This document shows, one piece after another, positions 1-11,487 of a stretch of 64,000 bases of DNA (within the stretch, counting starts at the first letter, position 1; every line of letters begins with the position of its first letter). Both the position numbers and the translations under genes were made by a program. Origin of the DNA: Gammaproteobacteria bacterium (GTDB lineage Bacteria > Pseudomonadota > Gammaproteobacteria > Eutrophobiales > Eutrophobiaceae); the NCBI GenBank assembly GCA_947480335.1, contig CANKCB010000002.1, positions 156,976 through 220,975 on the forward strand, given 5' to 3'. The notes under the pieces are model-generated. The model was not told the DNA's origin. It worked only from the letters and a program-made list of their open reading frames with translations, and did not search any database.

Positions 1-305
1 GCCAGACGCCCGTTAAAAGGTGACGCAAACAGATTGGCAAACAGGGTAAAGCAGAAAAAAATGAACCCAAGCATTAATACTAGAAATATTGGCCAGAGTA
101 ACCAGGTCAGCCATTCCAGCCAGGCCCACTGGTGGGTCAGTTGTTGCAGGGTCTGATTGAACAAGGTGGTGCCATAATATATCGCCAGGGCAAACAGGAT
201 TGTATTGATAAGCAGGGGAATCAGGACAAAAACCCGAATACCCGGTCGACCAATCAAGCTGAAACCGGAAAGCGCGTAGCGGAGTCCTGTAATAAAATCC
301 GCCAT
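1..305 (-). CDS. cysZ: Sulfate transporter CysZ, N-terminal part (cut by window edge)
   Basis: About 101 N-terminal residues are present and the gene runs off the left edge. CysZ is an inner-membrane sulfate uptake protein (EI24/CysZ family) that feeds assimilatory sulfate reduction and cysteine synthesis. The protein opens with MADFITGLRYAL, then a PGIR motif and a hydrophobic helix (about residues 24-45), a Trp-rich amphipathic stretch, a second hydrophobic helix (about 72-92) and the family motif ASPFNG at about residues 95-100. This order matches the N-terminal region of the E. coli protein. The ATG at 303-305 follows the queF stop by 8 bases, so both are probably one transcript. No clear Shine-Dalgarno sequence is visible. 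Confidence 0.85.
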   Translation of the reverse strand, partial: MADFITGLRYALSGFSLIGRPGIRVFVLIPLLINTILFALAIYYGTTLFNQTLQQLTHQWAWLEWLTWLLWPIFLVLMLGFIFFCFTLFANLFASPFNGRL

Positions 306-313
306 GCGGAAGG

Positions 314-703
314 TCAGGGCAGGATGACCGGTGATGGCGCTGTCCAGTTCTTGCGGGTGTGCTCAACGACCACATTGGTGTAGATTCCGCCACGGACATT
401 GAATCTCGCAGTAATACGCATGAACCGTGGCCGGGCCACCTTGACCAGATCATCCAATATCCGGTTTGTTACCGCTTCGTGGAATGCACCTTGATCACGG
501 TAGGACCAGACATACAGTTTCAGTGATTTCAGTTCGACACAGAGCTTGTCCGGCACATAATCAATTAACAAGGTGGCAAAGTCTGGTTGCCCGGTTTTTG
601 GACACAGACAAGTGAATTCCGGTATTTCCATATGAATGGTGTAATCACGTCCCGGTGCGGGGTTGGTAAACGTTTCGAGTCGGGTTGAAGGTTTAGTCGC
701 CAT
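314..703 (-). CDS. queF: NADPH-dependent 7-cyano-7-deazaguanine reductase QueF (short form)
   Basis: QueF reduces preQ0 to preQ1 in queuosine synthesis, a tRNA anticodon modification made in the cytoplasm. The 129-residue protein is the short, unimodular type (as in Bacillus), not the double-length E. coli type. The family motif ESLK-like segment appears as [15 protein letters not shown] (about residues 56-70). The catalytic Cys lies in [13 protein letters not shown] (about 30-42), which is also a strong family signature, and FHEAVTNRI follows (about 74-82). It lies upstream of cysZ on the same strand. I checked the upstream sequence for a preQ1 riboswitch and saw none that I recognise. Confidence 0.95.
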   Translation of the reverse strand: MATKPSTRLETFTNPAPGRDYTIHMEIPEFTCLCPKTGQPDFATLLIDYVPDKLCVELKSLKLYVWSYRDQGAFHEAVTNRILDDLVKVARPRFMRITARFNVRGGIYTNVVVEHTRKNWTAPSPVILP

Positions 704-905
704 GCCGGGTTCCTGTCTGCTGGTTGATTCCGGCGCTGTGTTGAACCGGAGCGGTAAAAATCTGTGTGTGAAATATTGCGGAATTACACGACGCTAAAAT
801 ACCATATTTGGCAATACAAAAACATGAGAAAAAATTATTTAAATCACGCGCTGACCTGAATTTCCTTCTTGTGCCAATCGTGGCTAACCGGTATCGTTAC
901 GCCCC

Positions 906-3900
906 ATGCGATTACGCAAAATCAAGCTCTCAGGATTTAAATCTTTTGTAGATCCAACCACCCTGATCGTCCCCGGTAACCTTGTCGGTATCGTGGGTCC
1001 GAACGGCTGTGGTAAATCCAATATTATCGATGCTGTCACCTGGGTAATGGGTGAAAGTTCGGCCAAACATCTGCGTGGAGAATCACTGACAGACGTTATA
1101 TTCAACGGTTCTTCCGCACGTCAGCCTGTCAGTCAGGCCATGGTTGAGCTGGTATTTGATAACACGGAAGGCCGGGTCGGTGGTCAGTATGCGTCCTACA
1201 GTGAACTGGCGATCAAGCGCCAGATTAACCGTGAGGGTATTTCTGCCTATTATCTGAATGGAACCCGTTGCCGTCGCAAGGATATCCATGGTCTGTTCCT
1301 CGGTACTGGCTTGGGACCACGCGGTTATTCCATTATTGAACAGGGCATGATTTCAAAACTGATTGAAGCCAAGCCGGATGAATTGCGAGTCTTTATAGAA
1401 GAAGCGGCTGGTATTTCCAAATACCGCGAGAAGCGCCGCGAAACTGAAAACCGGATGCGTCATACCAAGGAAAATCTGGATCGACTGCATGATATTCGTG
1501 AAGAGCTGGGCAAACAGCTGAATCATTTACAGCGTCAGGCCAAGGCGGCAGAACGTTATCAGGTACTCAAGCAGGAAGAGCGCCAGTTAAAGGCAGAATT
1601 ACTGGCATTGAATTACCGTGATTTGAAACATGAAGTCGGACAACGAGACGACAAGGTACGGGAACAGGAGAACAGGGTTGAAGAGTGTATTTCAATTCTG
1701 CGCAAGATCGAATCCGAAATTGAAAAGAAACGCGACGAGCTGGTTGCAGCCAACGAAGCCTTTAATGTGGTGCAGTCGGGCTACTATCAGGTGGGTGCAG
1801 ATATCTCCCAGCTGGAACAGAAAATCGAATATTCGAAAGAACGCATTAATGCGCTGGAAGCCGATATGGTCAAGGTGCAGGGTCTTATCAAGTCGACCGA
1901 GGAACAGCACAAACATGATCAGCAAAAACTGATCGAACTGTCGGAGAAGGTCAAGTCTCTCGAACCCAAGCTGAATGACTACCGCAGCGATAGCAATAAG
2001 GCCTATGACTCGCTGAACCAGGCCGAACAGGCGATGCAGAAATGGCAGGATGAATGGGATGCGTTCAGGGAAACCGACGCGAACTTCAGACAACAGATCG
2101 AGGTCGGTAATGCCCGCACCATGCATCTGGGTGAAAGCTTGGAGCAGACGGTTTTCCGTCGTCAGTCACTCGTTGAAGAACAAGAAGCGGCCGAGAATGA
2201 AAATCTCGACAAGCAGCTTGAAGAACTCGAAGCCGCACTGGCCACTCGCACTGGCCAGGTGGAAACAGCACGCCAGCAACTGGAAGAAAAAAATAACAGC
2301 GTGCGCGAAAACCGTGACCGAGTGCATCTGCTGACAGAAAAGATTGCTACTGTTCGTACTCAGCATCAGAAACTGGAAGGTACGCTGGCCGCTCTCGTTC
2401 CGTTGCAACAGGGTGACGACAGTCTGGACCAGGCTGAAATTGCGGACTGGCTCAAAAAAATGGGCGAACCATCTGCACCCCGGTTGCTTGAACTGCTGAA
2501 CGTGGAGCCGGAATGGGCCCATGCACTGGAAACCGTTCTTGGCGAGCATTTGCAGTCAGTCATCGTCAATAGTTTTGACTCTGCTCTGCAGGCGTTGCAG
2601 TCCTGGGGACAGGGTAATCTCAGTGTGATCACTGGCGCGTCTGATGCCGATCGTGCCGCACGTAACAATGATCTTCCCAGACTGATAGATAAGGTCGTAT
2701 CAGGTACTTCACTCGACAGTCTGCTTGCCAAAATCTATCTTGCGGATGACCTGGCTATTGCACTAACGGTTTGTTCACGACTGGGTGCCAATGAATCTGT
2801 AGTGACCCGTTCCGGTATCTGGATAGGTCAGGGCTGGATCCGTATCAACCAGAGTAAATCGGAAGATAGCATTCTGCTGAGGGAACAGAAAATACAGTCA
2901 CTGAAGGCTGAGAATACTGGTTTGCTAGCCACAATAAGTGACTTGCAGCAACAACTGGAACAGGCCCGAGCCAATCTGGAATCCGCTGAAAAACAACAGC
3001 AGGAAATGCAGTCCTTGGTTGGGCAGACACAGAATCAGTTGACGTCTACTCAGGCACAGTTTGCGGAAATCAAGGCACGGCGCGAATCGATTGCCCGGCG
3101 TATTGAACAGATAAATGAAGAAGTTGAATTATTGCAGAACCGTGAAGAATCCAGTCGGCATGAAATCGAGAGCATCCGCAGCATGCTGGTGCGCACGCAG
3201 AATGATCAGGCCAACCTGGCTGCACAAAAATCCAGTTTGATTGAGCTGCGTGAAAAACATGCCGGTTTGCTCGAACAGGCGCGAACCAACTGGCAGTCCA
3301 CCCACGAGCACAGTCATGAAATTGCCTTACAGCTGGAATCACTCAGCTCGCAACGTGCCTCACTGGAACAGGCAATCAAACGAAATGAAATCCAGCTGGG
3401 CAATATGACGGCGAACCTTGCTGATCTGCAAAAAGCATTGCTGGTAGTTCGAGAACCACTGGACGAGTTGCACAAGAATCTGGAAGCCAGACTGGCTGTG
3501 CGTCTGGAAACCGAAAAACAGCTGAGCAAGGCCCGTGAAAATGTGCAGTTGATAGACGTGGCCATACGTGAACAGGAACAGTCACGTATCGGTGCAGAAC
3601 ATGCGGTGGATGAAAACCGTGTCGCTCTTGAAAAACTGAAACTGGATGCGCAGGAACACAAAGTACGCCTGCAAACCGTCAACGAAATGTTACAGGAAGG
3701 AGAACACCAGCCTGATCTAATCCTTGAAACCATCGAGGAAGGGGCAAACAAGCAGAATTGGCAGGAAAAGATTACTGTGACTGAAAACAAGATCCAGCGG
3801 CTGGGCCCGATTAATCTTGCGGCAATTGAAGAATATACCCAGTTGAATGAGCGTAAGGATTATCTGGACCGGCAGAATGCCGATCTGACCGAGGCGTTAA

Positions 3901-4418
3901 CGACACTGGAAAATGCGATCAAGAAGATCGACAAGGAAACACGTACACGCTTTAAGGAAACTTTCGACTTATTGAACGCGAACCTGAAAGAAATGTTCCC
4001 GGTACTGTTTGGTGGAGGTATAGCCTACCTGGAAATGACCGGCAATGATCTGCTTGAAACCGGCGTCGCCATTATGGCCAGACCACCCGGTAAGAAGAAC
4101 AGCAGTATCCATCTGCTTTCCGGTGGTGAAAAGGCGCTGACAGCGGTCGCGCTGGTATTTGCTATATTCAAGCTGAACCCGGCACCATTTTGTATCCTCG
4201 ATGAGGTGGACGCACCACTGGACGATACGAATGCCGGACGTTTCAGTCAGCTGGTGGCGCAAATGTCGGCTGATGTGCAGTTCCTGTTTATTACGCACAA
4301 CAAGATAACCATGGAAATTGCCAATCAATTGCTCGGCGTGACCATGCACGAGCCTGGCGTGTCCAGACTGGTAACGGTCGATATCGACGAAGCGGTAAAA
4401 ATGGCTGCAACAGCCTGA
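906..4418 (+). CDS. smc: Chromosome segregation protein SMC
   Basis: SMC is the ATPase core of the SMC-ScpAB condensin, which compacts and separates replicated chromosomes. The 1170 residues show the full architecture: an N-terminal ATPase head with Walker A GPNGCGKSN (31-39), a long Glu/Gln/Arg-rich coiled coil, a globular hinge (about 505-640), the returning coiled coil, and a C-terminal head with the ABC signature LLSGGEKA (near 1070) and Walker B ILDEVDAPLDD (near 1097). The ATG at 906 directly begins the conserved RLRKIKLSGFKSF segment. The presence of SMC rather than MukB argues against an enteric or Vibrio relative. The next genes are zipA and ligA, a neighbourhood common in non-enteric gammaproteobacteria. 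Confidence 0.97.
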   Translation: MRLRKIKLSGFKSFVDPTTLIVPGNLVGIVGPNGCGKSNIIDAVTWVMGESSAKHLRGESLTDVIFNGSSARQPVSQAMVELVFDNTEGRVGGQYASYSELAIKRQINREGISAYYLNGTRCRRKDIHGLFLGTGLGPRGYSIIEQGMISKLIEAKPDELRVFIEEAAGISKYREKRRETENRMRHTKENLDRLHDIREELGKQLNHLQRQAKAAERYQVLKQEERQLKAELLALNYRDLKHEVGQRDDKVREQENRVEECISILRKIESEIEKKRDELVAANEAFNVVQSGYYQVGADISQLEQKIEYSKERINALEADMVKVQGLIKSTEEQHKHDQQKLIELSEKVKSLEPKLNDYRSDSNKAYDSLNQAEQAMQKWQDEWDAFRETDANFRQQIEVGNARTMHLGESLEQTVFRRQSLVEEQEAAENENLDKQLEELEAALATRTGQVETARQQLEEKNNSVRENRDRVHLLTEKIATVRTQHQKLEGTLAALVPLQQGDDSLDQAEIADWLKKMGEPSAPRLLELLNVEPEWAHALETVLGEHLQSVIVNSFDSALQALQSWGQGNLSVITGASDADRAARNNDLPRLIDKVVSGTSLDSLLAKIYLADDLAIALTVCSRLGANESVVTRSGIWIGQGWIRINQSKSEDSILLREQKIQSLKAENTGLLATISDLQQQLEQARANLESAEKQQQEMQSLVGQTQNQLTSTQAQFAEIKARRESIARRIEQINEEVELLQNREESSRHEIESIRSMLVRTQNDQANLAAQKSSLIELREKHAGLLEQARTNWQSTHEHSHEIALQLESLSSQRASLEQAIKRNEIQLGNMTANLADLQKALLVVREPLDELHKNLEARLAVRLETEKQLSKARENVQLIDVAIREQEQSRIGAEHAVDENRVALEKLKLDAQEHKVRLQTVNEMLQEGEHQPDLILETIEEGANKQNWQEKITVTENKIQRLGPINLAAIEEYTQLNERKDYLDRQNADLTEALTTLENAIKKIDKETRTRFKETFDLLNANLKEMFPVLFGGGIAYLEMTGNDLLETGVAIMARPPGKKNSSIHLLSGGEKALTAVALVFAIFKLNPAPFCILDEVDAPLDDTNAGRFSQLVAQMSADVQFLFITHNKITMEIANQLLGVTMHEPGVSRLVTVDIDEAVKMAATA

Positions 4419-4438
4419 TTGTTTGATTCTGCGTTGAG

Positions 4439-4455
4439 GCACCGCTACACGGTGC
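4439..4455 (+). other. Small hairpin between smc and zipA, followed by a TATAAT box
   Basis: GCACCG at 4439-4444 pairs with CGGTGC at 4450-4455 around a 5-base loop. No T-run follows, so it is a weak terminator at best. A perfect TATAAT at 4466-4471 lies 37 bases before the zipA ATG and could be a -10 box, but no good -35 box sits at the right distance. The two together suggest a transcription boundary between smc and zipA. This is inference. Confidence 0.3.
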
Positions 4456-4508
4456 TGAAGTAGGGTATAATTGGATCATCTGCCACCGGTTAATTTAATC
4501 TGGTACCT

Positions 4509-7302
<2,794 letters not shown>

Positions 7303-7324
7303 AAGATTTAGATACTTTTTGCAA

Positions 7325-8995
7325 TTAAACCCGTTTTATTTCTCGCGTAATATCAAGTTCGTTTGACGCTGGAGTCTTGGACTTTTTAATCGTTTGACGT
7401 TGTACCACGGTGTTATGTACGGTCGCATCAACCGACTGTACCGGATAATCCAGAGAGTAATGTAAGCCGCGGCTTTCGGTGCGCAGCAGGGCGCATTCAA
7501 TAATCAGTTCGGCGACGACGGCGAGATTGCGTAATTCGACCAGATCGTTGGTGATGCGAAACTTGCTGTAGTACTCCTGGATTTCTGCCTGTAGCAGACG
7601 TATCCGATTCTGTGCGCGCTTCAAACGTTTTCCTGATCGCACGATCCCGACGTAATCCCACATAAAGCGGCGTATCTCGTCCCAGTTATGTGCCACCACC
7701 ACTTCTTCATCCGAGTCGGTCACCTGCGTTTCGTCCCAGGCAGGTAAGGGAGCCGGTGCTTCGATGTGTGGCAGTTGTTTGCGTATGTCCTTGTAGGCTG
7801 AATGTGCAAATACAACGCATTCGAGCAACGAGTTGCTCGCCATGCGATTGGCACCATGCAGTCCGGAGCAGGACACTTCACCGATTGCATACAGACCTTC
7901 AACATCGGTGCGGCCGTGTTTGTCGATCATCACACCGCCACAGGTATAGTGGGCTGCCGGTACGACCGGAATCGGGACCTCACTGATATCAACACCATGT
8001 TGCAGACAGCGGGCGTAGATGGTCGGGAAATGTTCAATAATGAAGTCCGCTGTTTGATGGCTGATGTCCAAATATAGGCAATCTGCACCTAGCCGTTTCA
8101 TTTCATGATCAATGGCACGGGCGACCACATCACGCGGGGCCAGTTCTCCGCGACTATCGTAGCGTTGCATGAATTCGGTGCCATCGGGTCGCAATAGCTT
8201 TGCACCTTCGCCACGTAAAGCCTCGGAGATCAGAAACGACTTGGCCTCCGGGTGATACAGGCAGGTTGGATGGAACTGGATAAACTCCATGTTGGCAATC
8301 CGGCATCCGACGCGCCAGGCCATGGCGATACCATCGCCTGTACAGATATCCGGATTGCTGGTGTACAGATAAACCTTGCCGGCACCGCCAGTGGCCAGTA
8401 CGACGGTCTTGGCCCGGAACACATTGACTTTGTTAGTCTTCTGGTCATACACATACGCACCCACACAGCGGTTGCTGGCCAGCCCGGCCTTGTTACCGAG
8501 TATCAAATCGACTGCTGTCTGGAATTCGTATAAATCAATATTCGCATGGGCCTTGACCCGACTGACCAGAGTGGTTTCAACTGCCTTGCCAGTGGAGTCG
8601 GCTGAATGAATGATACGGCGGTGACTGTGGCCGCCTTCCTGATGCAGATGGTATTCGTAGCCTTCCGCTTCTGACGAACGGGTAAAGTTCACGCCGATAT
8701 CAATTAACCATTGGATACTTTCCTTGCCGTTTTCAACGACAAACTTGACGATGTCCGGATCACATAAGCCGCCGCCAGCGATTAGTGTGTCTTCAACATG
8801 CGATTCAATACTGTCCTGGTTATCCAGAACAGCCGAGATACCACCCTGGGCGTAAAAAGTTGAGCCTTCGTTGACAGCGGCCTTGGATAAAACAGCAATA
8901 CGGACATTACCGGACTCAGCCAGCTGCAAGGCCAGGCTCAGCCCGGAGGCGCCGCTGCCGATTATGAGGACATCATGTTGGTATTGGTAACTCAT
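7325..8995 (-). CDS. nadB: L-aspartate oxidase NadB
   Basis: NadB oxidises L-aspartate to iminoaspartate, the first step of de novo NAD synthesis, with FAD as cofactor. I chose the ATG at 8993-8995 (556 residues). A longer frame reaches back to 9097, but its extra 34 residues have no counterpart in the family. The protein begins [18 protein letters not shown], with the FAD-binding GSGASG at 13-18. Further family motifs are GGISAVLD, the flavoprotein motif [12 protein letters not shown], and [19 protein letters not shown] near residue 350. It is divergent from rpoE, as in Pseudomonas and E. coli, and its start codon touches the proposed rpoE promoter. Confidence 0.96.
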   Translation of the reverse strand: MSYQYQHDVLIIGSGASGLSLALQLAESGNVRIAVLSKAAVNEGSTFYAQGGISAVLDNQDSIESHVEDTLIAGGGLCDPDIVKFVVENGKESIQWLIDIGVNFTRSSEAEGYEYHLHQEGGHSHRRIIHSADSTGKAVETTLVSRVKAHANIDLYEFQTAVDLILGNKAGLASNRCVGAYVYDQKTNKVNVFRAKTVVLATGGAGKVYLYTSNPDICTGDGIAMAWRVGCRIANMEFIQFHPTCLYHPEAKSFLISEALRGEGAKLLRPDGTEFMQRYDSRGELAPRDVVARAIDHEMKRLGADCLYLDISHQTADFIIEHFPTIYARCLQHGVDISEVPIPVVPAAHYTCGGVMIDKHGRTDVEGLYAIGEVSCSGLHGANRMASNSLLECVVFAHSAYKDIRKQLPHIEAPAPLPAWDETQVTDSDEEVVVAHNWDEIRRFMWDYVGIVRSGKRLKRAQNRIRLLQAEIQEYYSKFRITNDLVELRNLAVVAELIIECALLRTESRGLHYSLDYPVQSVDATVHNTVVQRQTIKKSKTPASNELDITREIKRV

Positions 8996-8996
8996 A

Positions 8997-9026
8997 GGAA
9001 CTGAGATAGTATAACCGATGTCAATT
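8997..9026 (+). promoter_or_regulatory. Candidate sigma-E promoter for rpoE
   Basis: GGAACTG at 8997-9003 resembles the sigma-E -35 box (GGAACTT). After 17 bases, TCAATT at 9021-9026 resembles its -10 box (TCnAA/TCTGA type). It points toward rpoE, whose ATG is about 165 bases downstream. Known rpoE/algU genes are autoregulated by such promoters, which fits. The -35 box starts one base beyond the divergent nadB start codon. This reading is based on the consensus only. Confidence 0.5.
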
Positions 9027-9191
9027 CCATGCTGTTGAAAAAAAGAACAATTTACGGTTGTCTTGAGCGAACCCCTGTGCTGGATGTTGTATAACATTGT
9101 GCATGGACGAGGGCAGACACCGCTTCAACATGTGGCATCTTCGGATCCGGCCCAGTAATGGATACAACAGTCAGCATTTAATACATAACGT

Positions 9192-9788
9192 ATGAATCAG
9201 GAATTGAAATTGGGAAGTACAGACGCCGATTTGGCATTGGTAGAGCGTGTCAAACGTGGAGACAAGGCTGCCTTCGATTTGCTGGTGCTTAAATACCAGT
9301 CCCGAATTATTAATCTGGTATCACGGTTTGTGCGGAACCATGCTGATGCGCAGGATGTCACACAGGATGCCTTTCTCAAAGCCTATCGGGCTTTGCCCAA
9401 TTTCCGCGGCGAAAGTGCGTTTTATACCTGGATGTACCGCATCGCAGTCAACACTGCCAAGAACTTTCTGGCGCTCCAGGTCAGCCGCAGAAGCTCGGAT
9501 ATGGAACAAGATGCATCCGAGATGGAACAAATCGACGATACGGCTGCTCTAAAGGATATGGATACGCCGGAGCATCTATTGTTGACGACGGAAATCCAGG
9601 AAACGGTCATCAAGGCCATCGATGCATTACCGGAGGAGTTGCGAACTGCAATCACCCTGCGGGAGCTGGAAGGTATGAGTTATGAAGATATTGCCGAAGC
9701 GATGGCTTGTCCGATTGGTACTGTCCGGTCGAGAATATTCCGGGCCAGAGAGTCAATCGATAAACTGCTGGAACCATTAATCAAGTAA
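9192..9788 (+). CDS. rpoE: RNA polymerase sigma-E factor (RpoE/AlgU)
   Basis: This ECF sigma factor directs transcription of envelope stress genes. The 198 residues show region 2 (about 30-95) with the conserved DAFLKAYRALPNFRG and YTWMYRIAVNTAKN segments, and region 4 (about 135-190) with ALPEELRTAITLRELEG and the helix-turn-helix GTVRSRIFRARE. Similarity to E. coli RpoE and Pseudomonas AlgU is strong through both regions. It is the first gene of the rseA-rseB-mucD operon and lies 13 bases before rseA, with AGG upstream of the rseA ATG. The anti-sigma factor encoded next would hold it inactive at the membrane. Confidence 0.97.
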   Translation: MNQELKLGSTDADLALVERVKRGDKAAFDLLVLKYQSRIINLVSRFVRNHADAQDVTQDAFLKAYRALPNFRGESAFYTWMYRIAVNTAKNFLALQVSRRSSDMEQDASEMEQIDDTAALKDMDTPEHLLLTTEIQETVIKAIDALPEELRTAITLRELEGMSYEDIAEAMACPIGTVRSRIFRARESIDKLLEPLIK

Positions 9789-9801
9789 CCAGGTAAAAAT
9801 T

Positions 9802-10446
9802 ATGAGTGAGCAAAACAAGACACAGGTATCAGCACTGATGGATGGAGAGCTGGATGATTTGGCAATCAAAAAACTGCTTGAAGACAAATCCATCAAACAA
9901 TACTGGCATCGCTACCATATTATTTCAGATGTGCTCCATAATCACACGCCACTCCATACAGATACACAGCTATGTTTACGAATTTCAGGATTGATTAAAG
10001 ATGAGCCGGCCATACTGGCTCCCACTACCAGCCGTACTGCAAGACAGTTACAGCATTACCTGAAACCAGTAGCCGGTGCGGCGATTGCGGCCTCGGTGGC
10101 GGCAATGGCGATTCTGGGTGTACAACAATACACAGTAATGACGGCCTCATCCAATCAGACAATGGTGGCCGCCAACTCCAGTCCGGCACCGGTTAACACT
10201 ATCAATCAGCCGCGTCTTCAGATGCGGTATGCCAACAGCAGTAACCTGCGCCCGGCGGCACAGACTGTAAATTACACGACTGTACCGACAGTTACGGTGC
10301 CAGTAGATAATACGGCCATGCAGGCTAATCTGAATTCCATCCAGATGAGTCGCTATATACTCAATCATAATGAATACCAGTCCGGGACCAGTGTGCATGG
10401 CGCCATGCCACATGTCAGACTAGTCGCCACTGAAAAAAGAAGATGA
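9802..10446 (+). CDS. rseA: Anti-sigma-E factor RseA (MucA-like)
   Basis: RseA is a single-pass inner-membrane protein that sequesters sigma-E until regulated proteolysis releases it. The cytoplasmic sigma-binding domain (about residues 8-75) starts QVSALMDGELDD and contains YWHRYHIISDVL, both typical of the RseA N-terminal family. One hydrophobic helix (about 90-112) forms the membrane span, followed by a low-complexity Asn/Ser/Thr-rich periplasmic part (about 113-214) where RseB would bind. The periplasmic part is poorly conserved, as usual in this family. The stop overlaps the rseB start by 4 bases. Confidence 0.93.
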   Translation: MSEQNKTQVSALMDGELDDLAIKKLLEDKSIKQYWHRYHIISDVLHNHTPLHTDTQLCLRISGLIKDEPAILAPTTSRTARQLQHYLKPVAGAAIAASVAAMAILGVQQYTVMTASSNQTMVAANSSPAPVNTINQPRLQMRYANSSNLRPAAQTVNYTTVPTVTVPVDNTAMQANLNSIQMSRYILNHNEYQSGTSVHGAMPHVRLVATEKRR

Positions 10447-11432
10447 TTCGATCGCTCCCTGTTCTGTTACTGTTTAGCAGCCTGTTGCAGGCACAGACCC
10501 AGTCTGCCGGACAGCTGGATGACGCGAAGACGAGCCAACAATTGATCAACCGGATGTCGGATGCCACCCGCAAGCTGAGTTATAACGGCGAATTTGTGTT
10601 TACGCGGGGCGGGCAGATGGATGTGATGCGTATGTTGCACAAGACCGATGACAAGGGAGAGCATGAAAAGATTGTTTCATTGACCGGTCCCGCCCGTGAA
10701 ATTATTCGCAATAACCAGACTGTGACGTGCATCTTTCCGGATACTCAGGCTGTGATGATAGAACAGAGTCGTGCTCAGGGTTTTCCTGCAAATCTGCCAG
10801 AGCGTATTGTGACTGTAGATGAGTATTATGATTATTCCACCGCCAGGACAGACCGGATTGCTGGCAGGGATACCTGGGTCGTGCGTGTCGAACCCAAGGA
10901 TAATTTCCGTTACGGGTATCAGTTGTGGATAGACAAGGATACCTACCTGTTGTTGAAGTCTGAACTGCGTGACGAAAGTGGTGTACCGCTGGAGGTCACG
11001 ATGTTTACCACGCTTATTATGGATGGCGCACTCGGAGACGAGATGTTCGCTCCCTCAATTGTTGGTGATGACTATACCCGATATGAATATACCGAAGTTG
11101 AAGGCGAGCAGGAGGCCGCATCTACAGGCAACCCTTCGCAATGGCTGGTGAACTGGATCCCGTCAGGTTTCAATCTGAGTAATTACAATGAGAAAAGTAC
11201 CTCGGTATCCGGAGACTATCTCGAACATCTGATTTACTCAGACGGCGTATCGATGGTTTCAATTTTTATTGAAAAGCTTGGTCCGGAAGCTCCCGGAGGG
11301 ATGGGGGCGCAGAAAATTGGTGGTGTAAATGTTTACGGGAGAACTGCAGGCGACTATCAGATTACTGCAGTTGGGGAAGTGCCTCCGGCCACGGTAAAAC
11401 GTATGGTCGAATCGGTAACAGCAGCTAAATAG
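10443..11432 (+). CDS. rseB: Sigma-E regulatory protein RseB (MucB-like)
   Basis: RseB is a periplasmic lipid and LPS sensor that protects RseA from DegS cleavage. The 329 residues begin with a signal peptide (about 1-18, ending LLQAQTQSA). A MucB/RseB N-terminal domain follows (about 30-215) with YNGEFVFTRGGQM, similar to the lipoprotein-carrier fold of LolA/LolB, and then a C-terminal domain (about 230-325). MucB-type phrases such as YGYQLWIDKDTYLLLKSEL are clear. The ATGATTC start overlaps the rseA stop. The following mucD begins 56 bases later without an obvious terminator between them. Confidence 0.95.
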   Translation: MIRSLPVLLLFSSLLQAQTQSAGQLDDAKTSQQLINRMSDATRKLSYNGEFVFTRGGQMDVMRMLHKTDDKGEHEKIVSLTGPAREIIRNNQTVTCIFPDTQAVMIEQSRAQGFPANLPERIVTVDEYYDYSTARTDRIAGRDTWVVRVEPKDNFRYGYQLWIDKDTYLLLKSELRDESGVPLEVTMFTTLIMDGALGDEMFAPSIVGDDYTRYEYTEVEGEQEAASTGNPSQWLVNWIPSGFNLSNYNEKSTSVSGDYLEHLIYSDGVSMVSIFIEKLGPEAPGGMGAQKIGGVNVYGRTAGDYQITAVGEVPPATVKRMVESVTAAK

Positions 11433-11487
11433 CGATGTAGTCGGTAACAGTGACAATACCCCGAACAATCAAACTCAGGATAAAGCG

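Noticed and set aside
13-453. A 146-codon minus-strand frame at the left edge
   Set aside because: It runs out of frame through both queF and cysZ. The real cysZ lies in another frame and is only visible as a partial gene.
704-800. Possible preQ1 riboswitch before queF
   Set aside because: The leader has no recognisable preQ1-I or preQ1-II core, and no hairpin with the A-rich tail.
3314-3790. A Ser/Cys/Arg-rich minus-strand frame inside smc
   Set aside because: Antisense of the Glu/Gln/Leu-rich coiled coil; the composition is an artefact of the opposite strand.
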